A stretch of DNA of 64,000 nt from Nocardioides sp. Soil805 (GTDB taxonomy: Bacteria > Actinomycetota > Actinomycetes > Propionibacteriales > Nocardioidaceae), in NCBI RefSeq assembly GCF_001429625.1, contig NZ_LMSU01000001.1, positions 563,498 through 627,497 of the forward strand, written 5' to 3'. Shown piece after piece: positions 62,728 to 64,000 of the stretch (positions are counted from its first letter, which is position 1; every line of letters starts with the position of its first letter). The position numbers were made by a program, and so were the translations under genes. Under the pieces are notes generated by a model that worked only from the letters and a program-made list of their open reading frames with translations, was not told where the DNA came from and did not search any database.

Positions 62728-63621
62728 GTGCAGGTCGTGGATCAGGAGCAGGTGCTGGAGCGGGGAACGTGGCTCCCGCGCGTGGACGCCCATGCCGCTC
62801 GCGTCGACGCCCACCTGAGGCCGCACCTGTCCCGCCGGGCCGGCGGCGTGAAGCACCCGGTCCACGACTTCCTCTTCACCTACTACTCCCAGCGCCCCGC
62901 CCAGCTGCGGCGCTGGCACCCCGGGTACGGCGTGCGGCTGGCCGACGCGCCGGAGTACGACGGGCTGCGCGGCTACGAGGCGGGCGCCGTGACCGGTGCG
63001 TACGTCGCCTCGCAGGCGCCGCTGCTGCGCGGGCTGGCCAACCTCCTGCGGGCCACCGAGTCGAGGCCGGCGCACACCGGCTGCTTCGGCCTCCACGAGT
63101 GGGCCATGGTCTACCGGCAGTCGCCCGACGAGGTGCGCCACAACGACTGGCCCCTGCGGCTCGGGTCGACGGGCACCGACACCGTGGTCGAGTCGCACAA
63201 GGTCCAGTGCTCCCACTTCGACGCATTCCGCTTCTTCACGGACGCGGCACGACCGCTCAACGCGCTCCAGCCCGGGCGCGACGACCGTGCGTCGTACGAG
63301 CAGCCGGGGTGCCTGCACGCGGGGATGGACCTCTACAAGCACGCCTTCCGGCTCACGCCGATGATCAGCTCGGACCTGGTCGCCGACTGCTTCGAGCTCG
63401 CCCGCGACATCCGCGAGCTCGACATGCGGGCCGCGCCGTACGACCTCGCGGACCTCGGCTTCGAGCCGGTGCGCATCGAGACCCCGGAGGGCAAGGCGGC
63501 CTACGTGCGGGAGCAGCGCTCGTTCGCCGAGCGGGGCGCTCCCCTGCGGCGCGCACTCGTCGAGGAGTGCGAGCGGCTGCTCGCCGTCGTCGAGGGTGAG
63601 GCCCGGGCTCAGAACTCGTAG
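62728..63621 (+). CDS. Conserved actinobacterial protein, often labelled 3-methyladenine DNA glycosylase
   Basis: A 297-residue protein with several dense conserved blocks (KHPVHDFLFTYYSQRPAQLR, CFGLHEWAMVYRQ, SHFDAFRFFTDAARPLN, EQPGCLHAGMDLYKHAF, LDMRAAPYDLADLGF). In databases such proteins are often called 3-methyladenine DNA glycosylase, but none of the known AlkA/Tag motifs is visible, so I treat the function as unknown. The many His, Asp and Cys in the blocks suggest a metalloenzyme. GTG 62728 with a -10 box. Its last 13 bp overlap the convergent sulfotransferase gene. Confidence 0.8.
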   Translation: MQVVDQEQVLERGTWLPRVDAHAARVDAHLRPHLSRRAGGVKHPVHDFLFTYYSQRPAQLRRWHPGYGVRLADAPEYDGLRGYEAGAVTGAYVASQAPLLRGLANLLRATESRPAHTGCFGLHEWAMVYRQSPDEVRHNDWPLRLGSTGTDTVVESHKVQCSHFDAFRFFTDAARPLNALQPGRDDRASYEQPGCLHAGMDLYKHAFRLTPMISSDLVADCFELARDIRELDMRAAPYDLADLGFEPVRIETPEGKAAYVREQRSFAERGAPLRRALVEECERLLAVVEGEARAQNS

Positions 63622-64000
63622 CCGAAGGCCTCGATCGCGTCGGCGAAGACGAGCCCGACGCGCTCGCGGGAGGTGTCGGAGTAGAGCTCGCGGTAGTGCC
63701 CGGCCGGACGTGCGTGGCCCTTCGCGCGTGGGAGGTCGGGCTCGCCGGGGAGGCCGAGGTGGTCCCAGACCTCGGCGAGCTCGGTGGCGAGGTGCTCGTA
63801 GCGCAGCACCCGGTCGACGGCGAGGCGCCCGCGGATGCGGTACATGCGGCGGTTGTTGGCCAGCTGCTCGATCCACTCCTCCGAGACGTAGGTGTCGAAG
63901 TCCGGCAGCTCGTCGCGGTCCTTGTACTTCCAGTAGTAGAGCGAGACGACCGCGTCCCACGGGTTCCGCTCGATCGCGAACGTGTAGTAGTCGCGCCACG
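63609..64000 (-). CDS. Sulfotransferase family protein (C-terminal part, cut by window edge)
   Basis: The last ~130 residues of a gene that continues past the right edge. FAIERNPWDAVVSLYYWKYK matches the 3'-phosphate-binding segment (RNPxDxxxS) of PAPS-dependent sulfotransferases, followed by VLRYEHLATELAEVWDHLGL. It ends with GHYRELYSDTSRERV, similar to the acceptor-side loop of heparan-type enzymes. The PAPS-binding P-loop is outside the window. Its target is unknown; it may be a cell-surface glycan or lipid. Confidence 0.8.
   Translation of the reverse strand, partial: WRDYYTFAIERNPWDAVVSLYYWKYKDRDELPDFDTYVSEEWIEQLANNRRMYRIRGRLAVDRVLRYEHLATELAEVWDHLGLPGEPDLPRAKGHARPAGHYRELYSDTSRERVGLVFADAIEAFGYEF

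Overview
The window is a 64 kb stretch of chromosome from a high-GC actinobacterium, most likely of the Nocardioides/Nocardioidaceae type. The evidence is the very high GC with GC-rich third codon positions, many GTG starts, overlapping ATGA/GTGA gene junctions, actinobacterial marker families (DUF2469, DUF3515, a CofC for coenzyme F420, HU with a lysine-rich tail, an IclR regulator divergent from leuCD), and the core gene order rnc-mutM-smc-ftsY-amt-glnB-glnD-ffh-rpsP-rimM-trmD-rplS-lepB-rnhB. The genus is an inference from gene order and protein flavour, not from a search.

Layout. 1-10052 (minus strand): a translation and secretion block, with ffh, a small NYN-like gene, an amidohydrolase, a GNAT enzyme, rpsP-khpA, rimM-trmD, rplS, lepB-rnhB-DUF2469, yraN and a comM gene cut by the window edge. 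10180-14297 (plus): a GAF/CdaR-type regulator, a 3-hydroxybutyrate dehydrogenase and an MHS transporter, which look like a 3-hydroxybutyrate uptake and oxidation module. 14370-18379 (minus): the nitrogen-sensing operon amt-glnB-glnD. 18617-25557 (plus): an accessory block of four translationally coupled genes for glycan assembly. 25665-31353 (minus): ftsY, a small membrane protein, a thioesterase and smc. 31516-35829: accessory genes (methyltransferase, FAD-linked oxidase, MFS exporter, small secreted protein, short coiled coil). 35900-43447 (minus): mutM, rnc, rpmF, DUF177, coaD, rsmD, recG and a DAK2-domain gene, with rpmB divergent. 43890-53776: thiL, a stand-alone Lrp-type RAM domain, DUF3515, ddl, a trans-sulfuration enzyme, gpsA-plsC, cofC, hupB and leuCD. 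53920-64000: the IclR regulator, two alkylation-repair genes, two tRNA genes (Glu, Gln), a CPBP protease, gltX, a FAH hydrolase, a PLP decarboxylase, a SnoaL-like protein, an uncharacterised 297-residue protein and a truncated sulfotransferase.

Most genes are housekeeping. No rRNA, prophage, transposase, CRISPR array, plasmid function or known defence system was seen. The most unusual signal is non-coding: a family of 32-bp tandem repeats (core AAGTGCCCGSTCGG) at two intergenic loci, 27693-27777 and 47906-48252. Its units begin at or a few bases after the stop codons of three genes (smc, gpsA and the trans-sulfuration gene). At the larger locus the repeats point both ways and can pair across the two convergent genes. 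Two other REP-like elements lie between leuC and leuD and inside smc, and a palindrome-rich inverted repeat lies between a glycosyltransferase and ftsY. About a dozen genes have a TANNNT-like -10 box only 6-7 nt before the start codon, which predicts leaderless mRNAs. These include a head-to-head pair (ddl and the trans-sulfuration gene) separated by only 32 bp.
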